The translations under genes and the position numbers were made by a program. Shown in pieces: positions 11,565 to 24,480 of a stretch of DNA of 64,000 bases. Source of the DNA: Alnus glutinosa (Eukaryota > Streptophyta > Magnoliopsida > Fagales > Betulaceae); NCBI RefSeq assembly GCF_958979055.1, contig NC_084894.1:6755501-6819500 (forward strand). Reading direction: 5' to 3'. The notes beneath the pieces were generated by a model. The model was not told where the DNA came from. It worked only from the letters and a program-made list of their open reading frames with translations, and searched no databases. How positions within the stretch are numbered: the stretch's first letter is position 1; every line of letters starts with the position of its first letter.

Positions 11565-13394
11565 ATGCATGTGGATATCATATTAACGCAATTGGTCATC
11601 ATGTTATCTTGGAAGGGGCGAATGGATCAGTTACTATGCCAATGGATAGTCTTCATGTTATCTTGGAAGGGGCTGGAAATGCTGAGTCTTCTAAGACTGC
11701 TCAGAATAGGGATAAAGGTAGCATTGGGGAAAATGGTGCGGATAGCAATAAAAGGGGATTCTCTCCTACTTCTTTTCTTTTATGAAGATACTCATTTGGA
11801 ATATAAGGGGTTTGAATAACCCTTCTAACATAAGAAAATTAGGCAGTATGTTAGGAGTTTCAAGATTTCTTTACTCTGCATTATTGAAACCAGAGTAAAG
11901 ATTGAGAAGGCTGAAAAAATTAAAGAGAGAATTGTTCCGGGGTGGGGGTGGGGGTTCCATAATAATTATGGGAGTCATCGTTTAGGGAGGATTTGGGTGT
12001 GTTGGGATAAGGATTGTTTGGAAGTGAAGGTGGTGAGGAGTTCACATGATCAGATTATCACTTGTGATGTTAAGTCTGATAATGTGAAGTTTAGTTAATA
12101 TTGGTGAGTTTCAAAGCTTTGGTCCCAAACCCTTTTAAGTCCTTTGGGTTTTGGGCAGAGCATGATTTGTTTTTGTCTTGGGTTGAAGAAGGTTGGAGTT
12201 GTATTGTGGATGGTATTCCTATTTTTCGGGTTTGCAAGAAACTTAAAGCTGTGAAGAAAAATTTTGAAAGCTAAAAATATTGAGATTTTTGGTGGTATTA
12301 AGCAGAGAGATTTACAAGCAAAGGCTAGGCTTGATTGTGCTCAAAGGGAGGTATTGCTGCAACATGGGAAGGCTGCCTGTGTGAAACGTGAGCATTAATG
12401 TCTTCGTGAATACTTGTCTCTTAACAAGGCAGAGGAAGCTTGGTGACCAAAACAACTCTTATTTTCATAGGGTTGTTAAGGTCAAGAATTCTAAGAACCT
12501 AATTTCTCACCTATGGGATGGGCAAGGAAGACGTGTGGATGATGTCCAGCAAATTAATGATGTGGCTATTGAATTCTAGAGGAAGCTGCTTGGGACTACT
12601 TGTCATGTGTTTGATTTTTTTCGAAGCTGATATAGTTGAGCAGCTATTGAAGAAGACTTTGTTTGCAAGCAGAATCTTGGAGATGCAAAAGGAAGTGACG
12701 GCTGATGAGATCAAGCAGACTATTTTCTCTATGAAGAGCAATAAGGCACCTGGCCCGGATGGATTCTCTGCAGGTTTTAACAAATCTGCTTGGCCTAATG
12801 TTGGGTAAGGATATTGTTGATGCTGTTAAAGCCCTTTTTTTTTCTTCAAGGAAGATGCTTAGAGAGGTGAATGCAGAATGCTACGATTATCATATTGGTG
12901 CCTAAGAAGCTCTCTCCTGCTGCTATGACTGACTGACTTCATACGGATATCTTCTTTTAATGTCATTTATAAATGCATTACCAAGATTCCTAAAAAAAGG
13001 TTATTAAATCAATTGAGAAGTTGTTTAATAGGTTTTTGTGGAATGGTAATGTGGATGGCCTGGCTAGGGCTAAAGTTGCTTGGGCAGAGATTTGTATTCC
13101 TAAAGATGAGGGTGGGTTGGGTATTAAGAGGCTCGAGGAGTGGAATATTGTGGCTGTCCCGAAGCATATTTGGTCTCCTTTCACTCGGGCTGCCTTTCTT
13201 TGGGTTGCTTGGGTGAGGATTAATCTTCTTAAAGGGAGGAGTTTTTGGCAACTGAAAATTCCTCAAGATTGCTCTTGGTGTTGGAAAAGATTACACAAAT
13301 TGAGGTCTGTCGCAAGACAGTTTCTGAAATTTAGAGTGGGGGATGGTTGTAATATTCATTTGGTTCCCTTTCACTATCAAAAAACATGGTTGCA

Positions 13395-13425
<31 letters not shown>

Positions 13426-13760
13426 CTTTGGTTGGCTGCTAGAAATAGCTTATCAACAACAGGCCAACAGAGGATAGATTGAGTTGGGGATACTTGGGTG
13501 AAACCAAATGTGTTTTCTGCAGGAATTATACCGAAAGTCTTGATCACCGCTTCTTTGAGTGCTTCTTTGAGTGCGGCTTGAGTAAGAGGGTTTGGAAATC
13601 TCTTACGGAAAAATGTCATATCTCTGAAATCACTTTTCTGTGGTCAGATGTGGTATGCTTACGACATTGGAAGTTTAGAAGTCTTCAGGCTACTGTTTGC
13701 AAGCTTGAAGACTGTTCTCAGCATCACCTTACTAAAAACAAACAAATAACCCATACCTAT
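11565..13760 (+). mobile_element. L1-like LINE, degraded and internally deleted
   Basis: Non-LTR retrotransposon ORF2 pieces occur in order. An endonuclease start at 11781 reads MKILIWNIRGLNNPSNIRKL, a typical plant L1 opening. Then comes a region like the pre-RT segment (GDQNNSYFHRVVK at about 12440). A reverse-transcriptase finger segment is at 12650-12810 (SNKAPGPDGF, a hallmark of plant L1 RT). A post-RT segment follows at 13021-13380, and a zf-RVT-like Cys/His segment at about 13490-13640 (KCVFC...HRFFEC). Several frameshifts separate the pieces. The RT palm with its FADD-type motif is missing: sequence jumps from YKCITKI (about 12970) to the post-RT part at 13010. A TA microsatellite (13394-13422) interrupts the downstream part. 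Confidence 0.8.
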
Positions 13761-14516
13761 ATGCTTTCTCCTACCTGGTGATAATTCAAAACTTCGTTAA
13801 GCTCCCTACGATTTGATATGAAAAATAACCTTGCTAAATTACTGTTTACCCAAAAGGCTTATTTTTTTTTTTTGAGACAAATGGTAATTTAACATTGTAT
13901 CGTAGCCAAAGGTTCTGAGTTCAAACTTTGACTTCATCAATTCACCCCATTTAAATTTAACATTTCACGTATTGGGTCTCACCTATTAAAGGAAAGTTTG
14001 AGTCCACACGTGAGGGAGAATGTTAAAATATTTATTAAAGAACAGAAATTTCTTAGAAACCAGTTTGTAAGTGACATGTGTCTTTTAAACATGAGAGAAT
14101 TACATTTTATTTTTTATTTTTTATTAATGCTATTAAAAAAACTTGTGATAAACACATGCTTTAAAATAACATGTGCTTTTTACATGTCAATAGATACATG
14201 TCGCTTTTATATGTAGATTGTAAAATATTGACTCATCATTTAAACATATTCTTCCAGTATAAATCACTATTTTGACAATCTTAGACCGTGAACCATATGG
14301 CACAAGCAGAAGCATGAGTAACACATAATAGAAAAGAAATAAATGCATAAGGGACTATGATGACAAGAGTTTTTTTAACATAATCCAATTTTCTCCGTTA
14401 ATTATTTTTGGAAGTTCTAACATCTACATAGCTGAAGAGTGGATTGGCATGTTGGCAATAATTTTTTAATTTTTTTCAATATATGTACCACCCCGGTCAC
14501 ACTATGCAATGAAAAA

Positions 14517-14572
<56 letters not shown>

Positions 14573-14758
14573 TTTCTCAAGTAGTATGCAACAAAAATAT
14601 ATATATATATATATATATAAATCTTATAGAACCATATATGATAGGGCTTTCCGGTAACAAGCTTTCAAAAAGAGGCCTAATTAAGCAACAAAGGAATGGC
14701 ATCTTAAGACTCACCAAAGAGTGCCAGAACACCGCCAAATACTTCTTTTCTACTTTAT
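13761..14758. other. Spacer 3' of the left TNL gene, with TA tracts
   Basis: No gene seen. About 13880-14036 has the wording of a common dispersed plant repeat (GGTCTCACCTATTAAA then CACACGTGAGGGAGAA), perhaps a purine tract before an LTR end, but I cannot delimit an element. TA microsatellites at 14516-14566 and 14598-14620 account for the Tyr/Ile-repeat open frames. Confidence 0.35.
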
Positions 14759-15250
14759 TCACAATATATTTCCTTCAATCGGGCCTTGGACCGCCATATC
14801 GTTCAAAGGAGAAAAAAGATTCTCATAACTTTCTAAATCCAAACCACGTGGAGAAATGCTGTTCAGAACTTGGTATAACTCTGAAGCATCATGGTGACGT
14901 ACTACTCGTGCCCCACACTCCTTCACCTCTACATTTAGGCTCCCTGTTGTAATTGAAGCCTCAAGGTTGCTCCATCTTTCCAAACTATTTCTCCCTCTAC
15001 TCCTGAACCACTTAGCTGGTATATATACCCAAAATCCACTTGGCCCAACAGAAGGGACTCCACGGGCACAAAGGACTAAGGGTTTTCCAAGATCAACTTT
15101 GTTGGCTTGAAATTGACAAAGAAAGTAGGGAAAATGAGGATTACCACCCTCAAATATTCTAGAATTAGAATTCCCATGCTCATGGACCTTTTGTTTTCTT
15201 TTTTTTCTTGGGTAAGTGTCAGGCTCACAAAATTGATAAACGAATAAAAA

Positions 15251-15324
15251 GAGCATACCCCTTCCACTCATTTGAGCCCAAATCTGTGAGCATACCCCTT
15301 CCACTCATTTGAGCCCAAATCTGT
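15251..15324. repeat. 37-bp tandem duplication in the C-JID exon of the left TNL
   Basis: The unit starting GAGCATACCCCTTCCACTCA occurs twice head to tail with no visible difference; the right TNL gene has one copy at the matching place (27259-27295). As 37 is not a multiple of three, it breaks the frame. Identity of the copies suggests a recent event. Confidence 0.85.
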
Positions 15325-18248
15325 ATGCATTTGAATTGTTCCAAACGAATTAGTACTTTTATCATTGAACCACTCTGGGATACCTGATCCCACTAGTGTA
15401 GTAGGGCCACATGCTACCTCAGTATAAAAACGTTGAGTCTGTAAAATAAAGACCAAAAAGAGAAAGATGTTAAGTTGTTATGAAACAATATAACTTATAT
15501 TTTGTATTTTACAAAAGAGACTCACAATAATATCGCTCTCGGTCCATAAAGGACTTCGTGGATGCAGATGTAGGATCTTGCAGGGTTTGCCATCATAATC
15601 AATATAAGCGACCACAAAAGAGCAATCATTTGAAGTCCACAGGTCCTTTTGGTTATAGAACAACTTCAGCGATGGGCAATTTCTTAGAAACAAGCCTGCT
15701 AATCCCAATGGAAGCTTCGGCAATACTTGAAGCCAAATACAATCTTCCAACTTAAGAAAATAAAGATGAGAAAGTTGACCCACACTATCTGATATTCTTG
15801 TAAATTTATTCCCGCTAAGTTTTAAAGAATAAAGTGAGGATAAGCAACTAAGATCATTTGGAATCGCTCCATCCAATAGGTTGCAATAACTCAAATCTAG
15901 GGTCATAAGACTGGAAAGTTGCCAGGCGCTATCTGGTATCCTCGTAAATTTGTTCCCGCTTAGGTCTAAAGAATAAAGTGAGGATAAGCAACTAAAATCA
16001 CTAGGAATTGCTCCATCTGATAGATTGCAATAACTCAAATCTAGTTCTCTTAAAGAGCTTAAACCTGAGAAGGAATTAGGCATCAAAAGACTAATGAGAT
16101 CTGATCCACTTCGAGCTGCACGAAAGTACTCTAGACATTTCATACCACTAATCATGTTCTTTGGGATTTTCTCTAGTCTTGAGCAATCAGATATATTAAG
16201 ACATACAAGGGACGACAAACTCTTAAATGATAATAGTAACTTTTTTATGGCAGTCCCACCCAAATAAAGTTCATGCAAAGATGTCATATTACTCACACTA
16301 TTTGGAAACTTGTTGAGTCTTGAACAACCAAAAAGATTAAGAAATTCAAGAGATTCCAAGTTGATCTCTTCTGGAAGTCCCTTAAGACATTTGCAACCTT
16401 GTAGATTCAACCGTCTAAGTTGTCTTAGAAATCCAATGGACAGGTGGACCTTAGACAATCTTGTACAACGTACAAGCTTTAGTTTCTCAAGATTTGGGAC
16501 TCCGCTCAAGTCAGGTGTCTCAATCAAAATTTGAGAGTGACTCAGGTCAATGAATTTCATTTTTGTAAAAACTCTGTTATAGTCACCAATACTAGTTAGA
16601 TAAAATAGATAAAATGAAGAAGAGTAAAAGGAAGAAGAATAAGAACAAGAACGAGAAGAAAATACATTTGCATATGCCAAAATATTACCTTCCTTCTATC
16701 AAATGGTTGTTTGATGCAGCTGTAAGGCATTATGAGCTCAACAAGATTGTCTGATTGGAAACTGGTTGGCAAAGATTCAAAAGGATACCCCCACCATTCC
16801 ATAACACATAACTCATTGCTTAGGATGAAATTCGAAAGATCTCCATGCCATTCCACAGTGCGTAAATTATCACAAGCTTTAGAATGCCATGTTACAATAT
16901 CAACGTCGTTGCTAATCTCAAGCATTAATATTTTCAACTTTTGCATCTTTGAGAAGGCTTCAACATTTAGTCGCTCCTGTTTCCGTAAAGGTAATTTTAA
17001 GATGATGCCTTTAACAGCATCAGTTCCCTAGTAACCAAGAAAAATAAAATTAGTATGGTGGAAAATAATCAATATATAAAAATTAAAATTAAAAAATTGT
17101 ACATGTTTGCGTCTAGACTACTCAACTTACAGTATCATTTTTCAATACACGAATGACATCCTTATCATGGCACAGTCTACTGCGTCTTCCAGGTTCCTCA
17201 GACTCATCATGAACTATTTTTTGACCCATTTTTCGTAACAAATCACGCATCCATAATCTTCCCCATGAGATGTTTATAAGAGATTTGTCCGCAAGAACTT
17301 CGATATTGATGTTCGGATAGTAACCAAAACTTTCTAGTTTGTGTGTGATGTTATCTATATTTGCTCCATTGAAGAAACATGCAATATCTAAAAACAATTT
17401 TTGCTGCAAATCGTCCAATCCATCAAAACTTATTTTAAGTTTATCCAAGATTTCTGAGTTAGGATTTTCTTTTAATAGATCCCTGGCACTTATCCAAAAA
17501 TCCATTCTTCTACCAAATAAGAAGGAACCAAAAACTTCAAGAGCTAAAGGAAGACCTTCAGCATAATTCACAACATCCTTAGACAATTGCACGTAATTTT
17601 CTTCAGGATAGGGTTTCTTGAAGGCTTTCCAACTAAAGAGTTGTAAAGCTTCAGCATCATTCAACACCTTAACCTCATAGGTATTATCCACAAATCTGTT
17701 CAACAAATGACGATCTCTGCTTGTTATAATGATTCTACTCCCTTGACCAAACCAATCATGGCTTTTTGCTATTGCTTCTAGTTGGTCTTCTCCATCCACA
17801 TCGTCAAGAACAATAAAAACCTTTTTCTTACGTACTCTGTTCGCTATCACTCTGATTGCGTCATAGCTATTCCATATTTTTATTTTTCTTTCCATAAGGA
17901 TCTTAGAAATAAGTTGTTTTTGTAGATAAACTAGAGCATCACTAGTTCTGCTTTCTTCTCTAATACCAGCAATAAAGCAACTAGCTTCAATTTGATGAGA
18001 AACTCTTTCATAGATGGCTTTTGACAGAGTTGTCTTCCCAATTCCACCCATCCCATAAATTCCTAAAAAGCGAACATCATCCAATCTTATACTAAGTAAG
18101 GTTTTTATTTCCTCCACACGGGATTCTATTCCAACAAAATCCTTGGAAACATTGGAGAAGTTACGACTCAATCCGCTAAGTATCCTTCTACTAATATCTT
18201 CGACAACTATTGATTCGTACCTGTAATAAAGATAGATCTGCTATAGCC

Positions 18249-18250
<2 letters not shown>

Positions 18251-18329
<79 letters not shown>
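18251..18329. repeat. (TA)n(GA)n microsatellite in intron 1 of left TNL
   Basis: A TA run of about 36 bases passes directly into a GA run of about 44 bases. The matching intron of the right TNL gene (near 30315) has only a trace (TATATAGTGAGAGA), so the tract expanded after the duplication. Confidence 0.85.
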
Positions 18330-18332
<3 letters not shown>

Positions 18333-18933
18333 TGCTTAATCATGTACAATGTTTAGCTTCATTCAGCACCATATATATTTAAGGTTTGATTTGCTACTTG
18401 CTAGGTTCATCATGCGGTCTAATAAAAAAACCATGTTTTTTCACTTGACTATAAAAAAACCATGTGTATATATTTTTTTTTTGATAAGTAAAATTTATTG
18501 AAAAGGCGCAAAACCATGTGTATATATTTTACTAGGTCCTTTAATTATTTGTATGCTTCTTGCAAGTATTCCCTTTTTTATTGTCATTTTTTTTTTTTCC
18601 ATTATCTTCACAATAAGATAAAGATATCACAAATAAACCAATTAAATATATTTACTACATAATGCTGATTTTGTCCATCAAAGCAATTATGCACGAAATG
18701 TAAATATGTGAGAGAATTAATGATAGAGGCTAAAAAAATTATTCATTGTCAACAGGTATAAGGATTGGTATAACGGTCATGGTTGTTGATGGTTAAATAG
18801 AAATGGCTAGCATTTTAATCCAAAATTTATGGATTTCAACTCAATCCCCCAAATATTGTTTATTAGTAAGATGTTATTTTTTTTACCATGTCACAGTTTT
18901 GATGTGATTCTTGATTTGTTATGAGCACTATAT

Positions 18934-18975
<42 letters not shown>

Positions 18976-19609
18976 CTTTATTAAGATAATTTATTTTAGC
19001 TACATCATATATCTAAATCGTGTGTATATATATATATATATATTTTATAACTTCTTCGGGTCATCGTTGTTTGTGGTACTTTTTTCTACAAAATCTCAGT
19101 TTTTATGATGATGCCAATATATGGTTTAGCTAGACCCCAAAAAATAAATAAATAAATAAAATGAAATGAAATGAAAAAAGGAAAAGAAAGATGCTTCTGT
19201 ATACAAAAATACAAAAACTGAAAGTTGCAGTCATTCTGTTTGACTAGGAATGTAAATTATAAAATTTATCATGTTAATCCATGGGAGAGTTGGCCAAGTT
19301 TTAGTGTAGCAAATTTAGAACAAATTTTGATTATTTTGAATAAATTTCCAACTTATCCATGTTCACACTGAAAGAAAAAAAGAAGTGTGATGTTACCTGT
19401 CATGTACATGCCATCTGGAGATATTGCCCACTTCTCTCAAAGCAGCTCTCCACTTTTGTATCGTATCAATGTCAACTTTGAGATCTTTTTCATAGTTAGC
19501 AAAAGCTTCTGCAAAAGTCTCCGTCTGGTTTCGTACGTGGGAAGGATCCACATGGTAGAAAATGGGCAAAACTATGAGTCCCGTGTTTCTCATGCATTCG
19601 ATGATCTGG

Positions 19610-22600
19610 GCAAGTGTGACGACCCGTTTTTTTTTTTTTTTTTTTTATACAAACATAAAACGAGTCATCGCAGTGGCACGACTACGTGTCGCTCAGCCAA
19701 CATATGGCACATGCCCCATAACATGTACCTGATAATCAGAGTATAACATACATCTATCTATGCAGCGGAAACATAAATCTGAATAGCGGAAATTACAACT
19801 TATACATCTATCACAAGTTAATTACAACAAAGAGCCATTTAATATCTATCTGTTTGAGTCTTATTAACACTATAACAATAATGGCTTAACAAAGAATAAG
19901 TGACACAAACGTCACAAGCCATACCAAACCTATAAAATAGTGGACAACCCGTGGTCCGACCATTACAACTGTCGCGGCGAGCTTCAGTCATAATATCCCA
20001 AGCACACTGCTATCGACCCATCGACTATACTGAAGTACCTGCGGCCAAAGAAACATCATCTACACGGTTGTGGTGGTATCCACATCCGCATAGGTGAAAT
20101 AGTGAGTTCACCGCCTTAGTATACCTCATACTAAGACCTCAGTGGTATAAGACTAACTGAGTTTTCACAAAGAACCAACCTTTATATTATTTTAGTCGTG
20201 CGAGTACTATATTAGCCACAATTTACCAACAGCTAATGCAGCAAACACCGACTATTCAGAAATCATTTAAAACATACTATATAGCTGTGAAAACATGTAG
20301 AAGTTCCAGACATCCCTCCTTGGAAGTTTCTACATATAGACCCATCTATAATAATACTTTTCACCGGTCGCTTGGACATATGTGCACACGATCACTCCAT
20401 CACAGATATCACGTATACACATAAGTCTTCAGCAAAGAACATGGCATCTTACTTTTCCGTACTAGGATAACATCCTTCAACAAAACACTCGCAACACCAT
20501 CTCTAATCGTATTCCAGCTTCGTGCCTTGACGTCAGTAGATCATGAGAGCACTAGAGTTAAACTCAATCATGCTAACACATCTTTCCTGAAGAACAAGAA
20601 CAGTCAACCTTCCTACTCATAGACATGCCATTACTCGCACCTGGGTAGTCATGTATCCATGTACTTTCAAGTTCAATGTATGCTATTAACACATGACTAT
20701 CCGATAGAAATATACATAAGCGCTTTTCATTTAAAGACACTTATGCATACCAACACGTCTAGTAAAATCTACTCATAACATAAAAACCTCTCTCACAAAA
20801 CAATGCTATATATGCTATGCATGAACTGGGGCTGATACTGTTATGCTGCTGATACTGATACTGCTGATACTGATACTGTTGTGCTGCTGATATACTGATA
20901 CTGCTGGTATGTATGCTCTATACTACATGCTCAATGTTCCGTGCTTGACCAGTATATATTTCCTACTGTGTCACGCTGAAATTATGCAGTTGTTAAATCA
21001 CGTCCTCTCAAAACAAAACAAATCCAGCATTTTACCCAACACTTTGAAATCATTCAAAACTTAGTTTCTTTATCAAATCTACGCAGTTTCAACATTACAT
21101 GTTCTCAAACAATTTGCATAATTTAAATCTCAACCGCAAAACATACTCAAACATTTTAAATCAATTAACACCTTTCCCTCATGCATCAATTCTTAAACAT
21201 CATTGATAATATTTGAACATAATCGAAACTAAACAAATCATCTCAAAGCATATACATTTCATCATATGGTTGGTTCGGTTTCATAAACAATATATATTTT
21301 TATCAATCCAATACATATAAAAATATATATTTTCTCAGTGAGTGGAATACCCACCTTGGCTGCATTAGACTCCAACTCGAACACTCCTTGGACTCTAGTC
21401 ACTTGGACTCTACATTGGAGAACCAATTAAAGTCTCCAATCCGAACATGATCCTGCAAACATTGGTAGCATTAGACTATGCTATTGAATCACATACTCAA
21501 TGACATCCTAACTACCCGCGTGCTCACACGTCACATCACTCGCTTCTAAAGCTAGCTAGGTATCCTAAACTACTATTAGGCTAATCATTGGTTATAGGTT
21601 CTTATTATATCTTGCTTATTAATTAGGAGATGTATTTACTATTTTATTTGCCTACCTATTATTTATTACATCACATTACCATTGTGAATCCATTAATGGT
21701 TTGTTGCTTATTTACTAAGTTAACAATATATATATTTAACATATATATATATATATACCTTCAACATTTAAACCTAATCCAATAATACACTAAAACACTT
21801 AGTGTACATGGATAGATGGATTAGCTACTTAGTCACCCCATATTGGATTCATATTAATTTATGTGTTCCTATAAGCTTGTTAGATTATATTAGATTAGGT
21901 CGAGGCACAAACATAGTTTTTCTATAAAATTACCTAAACACATACATTCGCAACTTTAGCTTCTATCCCTTGTTGGTCGTTTAACAAAGGACCTATATGC
22001 ATTAACTTAAACTCTTCTCTAACAACTATCATATCCAAGCAAAACACCCCCTTCAACATCACTATAGAAATCAAATGACTAAAAACACAAGCAATTAGCC
22101 CAATCGGTTTCCATCCAAAGGATTCCTAACCAAACACTTATGCAATTAGCACCATCATAACATAAAATCCACAACCTTATCCAACATATCATCAAAATCC
22201 TCATTTACATATCAAGACCAATTCTCATCAACTTACATGAAGACTAGAATTGTATTACACAATCTAACATAATTCCTTAAGATAAATTGCCACCAAGAGC
22301 TAAAGCTTCATCAAGGGAACACAGCTTAACTAGAAATCAAACTCATCCATGAAATCCAACAACAAAGACACACCCATCAAAGCTTCAACTCCCTTCCATA
22401 AGCATAATACTCAATTTACAATTCCCAAATCTAGATTTGAATTACCATCAAAATACCCTTCCATATCACCAAAAATTCCAAAACTTTCCCAATCCAAATA
22501 ACTCAAACATTAATGGAAAATCAAAGGACTAAAATAACATTAATAAATACTATTAGAGCCAAGATCCATAGCACCTAGTTCCAACTTCAATTAACATCAA

Positions 22601-23867
22601 CGCCTAAAATATTTAACATTATAAGCATATCATGGAATATATATATATTAGCTCTCCTCAACTAACTACACATCAAAACCCATACCAAATATCAATTCCA
22701 CTATATTCTTACAATTCATCACACCATCATAATCACTACAAATCCCATCAAAACTCATCAATTGTTCTCCCTATAATCTTATAACAATAATCGTCCTCTA
22801 ACCACCTAGAAAACCATTAAACCATTAATATTCCATATTCAACACTTTAAAGGAATACAACTAAAAACCACTCTAATTCATCAACAATTTATAGCAAAAC
22901 ATTAACTACAATTCAACACCAATAATCAACATTAAAATTCTAATTCAAAATCCAATATTAACCAAGCTCAAATCCACAACACTCAATTCAATACCTATAG
23001 CCATTGCCGACACAACCATAGAAAACCCCCCAAAAATTATCAAACCCTAATTCCATAATAATCAAACCAACCCACAAAAATTATAGAATATACACCTTGG
23101 GGATTTTCCTCAATAAATCCGCCGGAAAACGCCACTGGAAGTCGCCGGAAATTCACCGGAAAAACCAGCTTCACGCCGTCGGGTTCTAGGTTGCTCGGGT
23201 CACTGGGTCGCGGGTCTGAGCTCACGGTTTGCGGGTCTAGGCTACGGGTCTTCTAAGCTCACGGGTCTTCGCCGGAAACTGCTAAAGGGACAGCCGGATT
23301 TCAGCCCTGGCCGCCGATCATGGAGGATCGGGTTCAACGGGTTCTCGGGTCTCACGGGTTAGATGGGTTTCAACGCACGGGTTCGCCAGAAATTGGGTCT
23401 GGGTTCCGCCGGAAATCACTCTGCCACGCCGGAAATCGCGTCCTCCAGCTCCGCCGACGTCCCCTGCGACTCACCATGGTTGGCCGGAAAACCGGACCTC
23501 ACGGAGGTCAGGTCTTCCTCACGGCATCTCTCTCTCGGTCTCATCTCTCTGTCTCTCCACTCTCTCAATCCCACGATCTCTCCCTCATTCTCTCACTGTC
23601 TCTCAACTCACTCATTCGGTGAAGAGAAAAGAAAGAAGAAGAAATGAAGAACAGAGAAGATGGCAGAAGAATAGAAGAAGAAAGAAGAAAGAAGAAGAAT
23701 AAAGGGGGGGGGGGGGGGGGGGTAGTGCGTGAACCAAGGGAGAAGGGAAAATTACTAAAATGCCACTCACCTATATATATGTATATTTACTTATTTATTT
23801 TCTTTTACTTTTCTATTTATTAATTGCAACATTTCCTATTTAATTTTTTCTTGGTCTTTACAGCAAG
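19610..23867 (-). mobile_element. Solo LTR (Ty3/gypsy type, about 4.25 kb) in TNL exon 1
   Basis: Element 19615-23862 is bounded by GCAAG on both sides (19610-19614 and 23863-23867), a perfect 5-bp target duplication. On the minus strand it starts TGTAAAGACCAAG and ends CGGGTCGTCACA, with TG...CA ends. There is no internal gag or pol and no terminal direct repeat, so it is a solo LTR left by recombination between the two LTRs of a full element. Read on the minus strand it has a TATA-containing upstream part, a CG-rich leader-like zone (about 23040-23620) and an A-tract just before its end. It lies in the same sense as the TNL gene. A near copy lies at 36736-41008. Fossil; identical target duplications suggest a fairly recent age. 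Confidence 0.9.
23701..23722. repeat. Long G homopolymer inside the solo LTR
   Basis: About 17-20 consecutive G follow AATAAAG. The related solo LTR at 53.5-58.8 kb has a similar G-run at about 58293-58311 in the same part, so the tract belongs to the family. Its length is likely to be unreliable in assemblies. Confidence 0.7.
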
Positions 23868-24152
23868 TTCAATGAGGCACCATATAGAGGAAACGTAGTT
23901 TTCAGAGATGACGACGATCGCGTACGTGGATTCTTGTATTGCTTTTAAGAGCTCATCAGAAACATACTTTCCTCTCACGAGCTTTTCATCGTCTCTAAAC
24001 ACGAGAATGCCTTTCTGTTTTAAAGCAGCATGTAGATGATCTGTAAAACTCTTGCGGGTGTCTTCGCCGTAGAAACTGAGGAAAGCATCGAATCTCCATT
24101 GAGGTGTTGAAGAAGAAGATGAAGAGGCTCTATAAGTGCTTGTGGACGCCAT

Positions 24153-24480
24153 CGGAGAGTTACAAGCTTGTTTAACTAATTTGCAGATTTTGAGAAAAGG
24201 ATTTGGGTCTTGTTATATGCAAGGCTTTCCGCGTTGTGAAAAAAGCGCGCGGTCAACATGAGGAAACTTGCAGGTCACTACAACACGCCATTTGTTTTTG
24301 AAAATTGTTGACAAAAACCTCATAATAAGCTCATGGTTTTTGACTCTCATCAATGTCCAGCTCAGTCATTGACTCGTTCCTCCCTTTAGCATTTGACTTA
24401 TATTGCAATTGTCTGGCTTAAGAAATATACCGCGTTATTGGTGGTCCTATTTGAGAGTAATGTTTATTTTGATGAGTTTT
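24153..24480 (-). promoter_or_regulatory. Upstream region of left TNL with W-box-like motif
   Basis: Immediately upstream of the left TNL start codon. The stretch 24174-24265 aligns with 31735-31840 upstream of the right TNL. Both hold TTGCAGATTT(T/C)GAGAAAAGG and, about 100 bases from the ATG, GGTCAA (24251-24256), which on the gene's strand is TTGACC, the core of the W-box bound by WRKY factors that often control immune genes. Conservation is seen; binding is inferred. Confidence 0.55.

Larger units (their letters stand above)
14759..24152 (-). pseudogene. TNL immune receptor, left paralog, disrupted
   Basis: Same exon plan as the right TNL gene. Exon 1 (TIR) lies in two pieces, 23868-24152 and 19397-19614, split by a solo LTR between residues 97 and 98, two residues after the catalytic Glu of WCLIEL. 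Exon 2, 17131-18220 (NB-ARC), is fully open: P-loop GMGGIGKTT, Walker B VFIVLDDVD, GSRIIITSRD, GLPLALEVFG, FLDIACFFNG. Its MHD motif reads MRD (LWMRDLL). Exon 3 is 16689-17027. Exon 4, 15526-16573 (LRR), has one extra base in an A-run at its start, so it does not join exon 3 in phase. The C-JID exon starts near 15434 with IPEWFNDKS; a 37-bp direct duplication (15251-15324) and a further one-base difference shift its frame. Known role of the family: TIR domains cleave NAD+ after effector recognition. This copy cannot make the standard protein; a TIR-less product is conceivable. Homopolymer sequencing error could explain the exon 4 shift but not the insertion. Confidence 0.9.

Noticed and set aside
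11128-11565. Possible Copia-type solo LTR (TGTTGG...TTTACA)
   Set aside because: No matching target duplication (GTACA against TGCAT), and no second copy in the window to confirm ends.
13880-14036. LTR boundary or SINE suggested by CACACGTGAGGGAGAA
   Set aside because: Ends and partner repeat could not be found.
14439-14952. Open frames with long Tyr-Ile runs
   Set aside because: Products of TA microsatellites; the same applies to frames at 13377-13619, 27420-27456 and 52306-52716.
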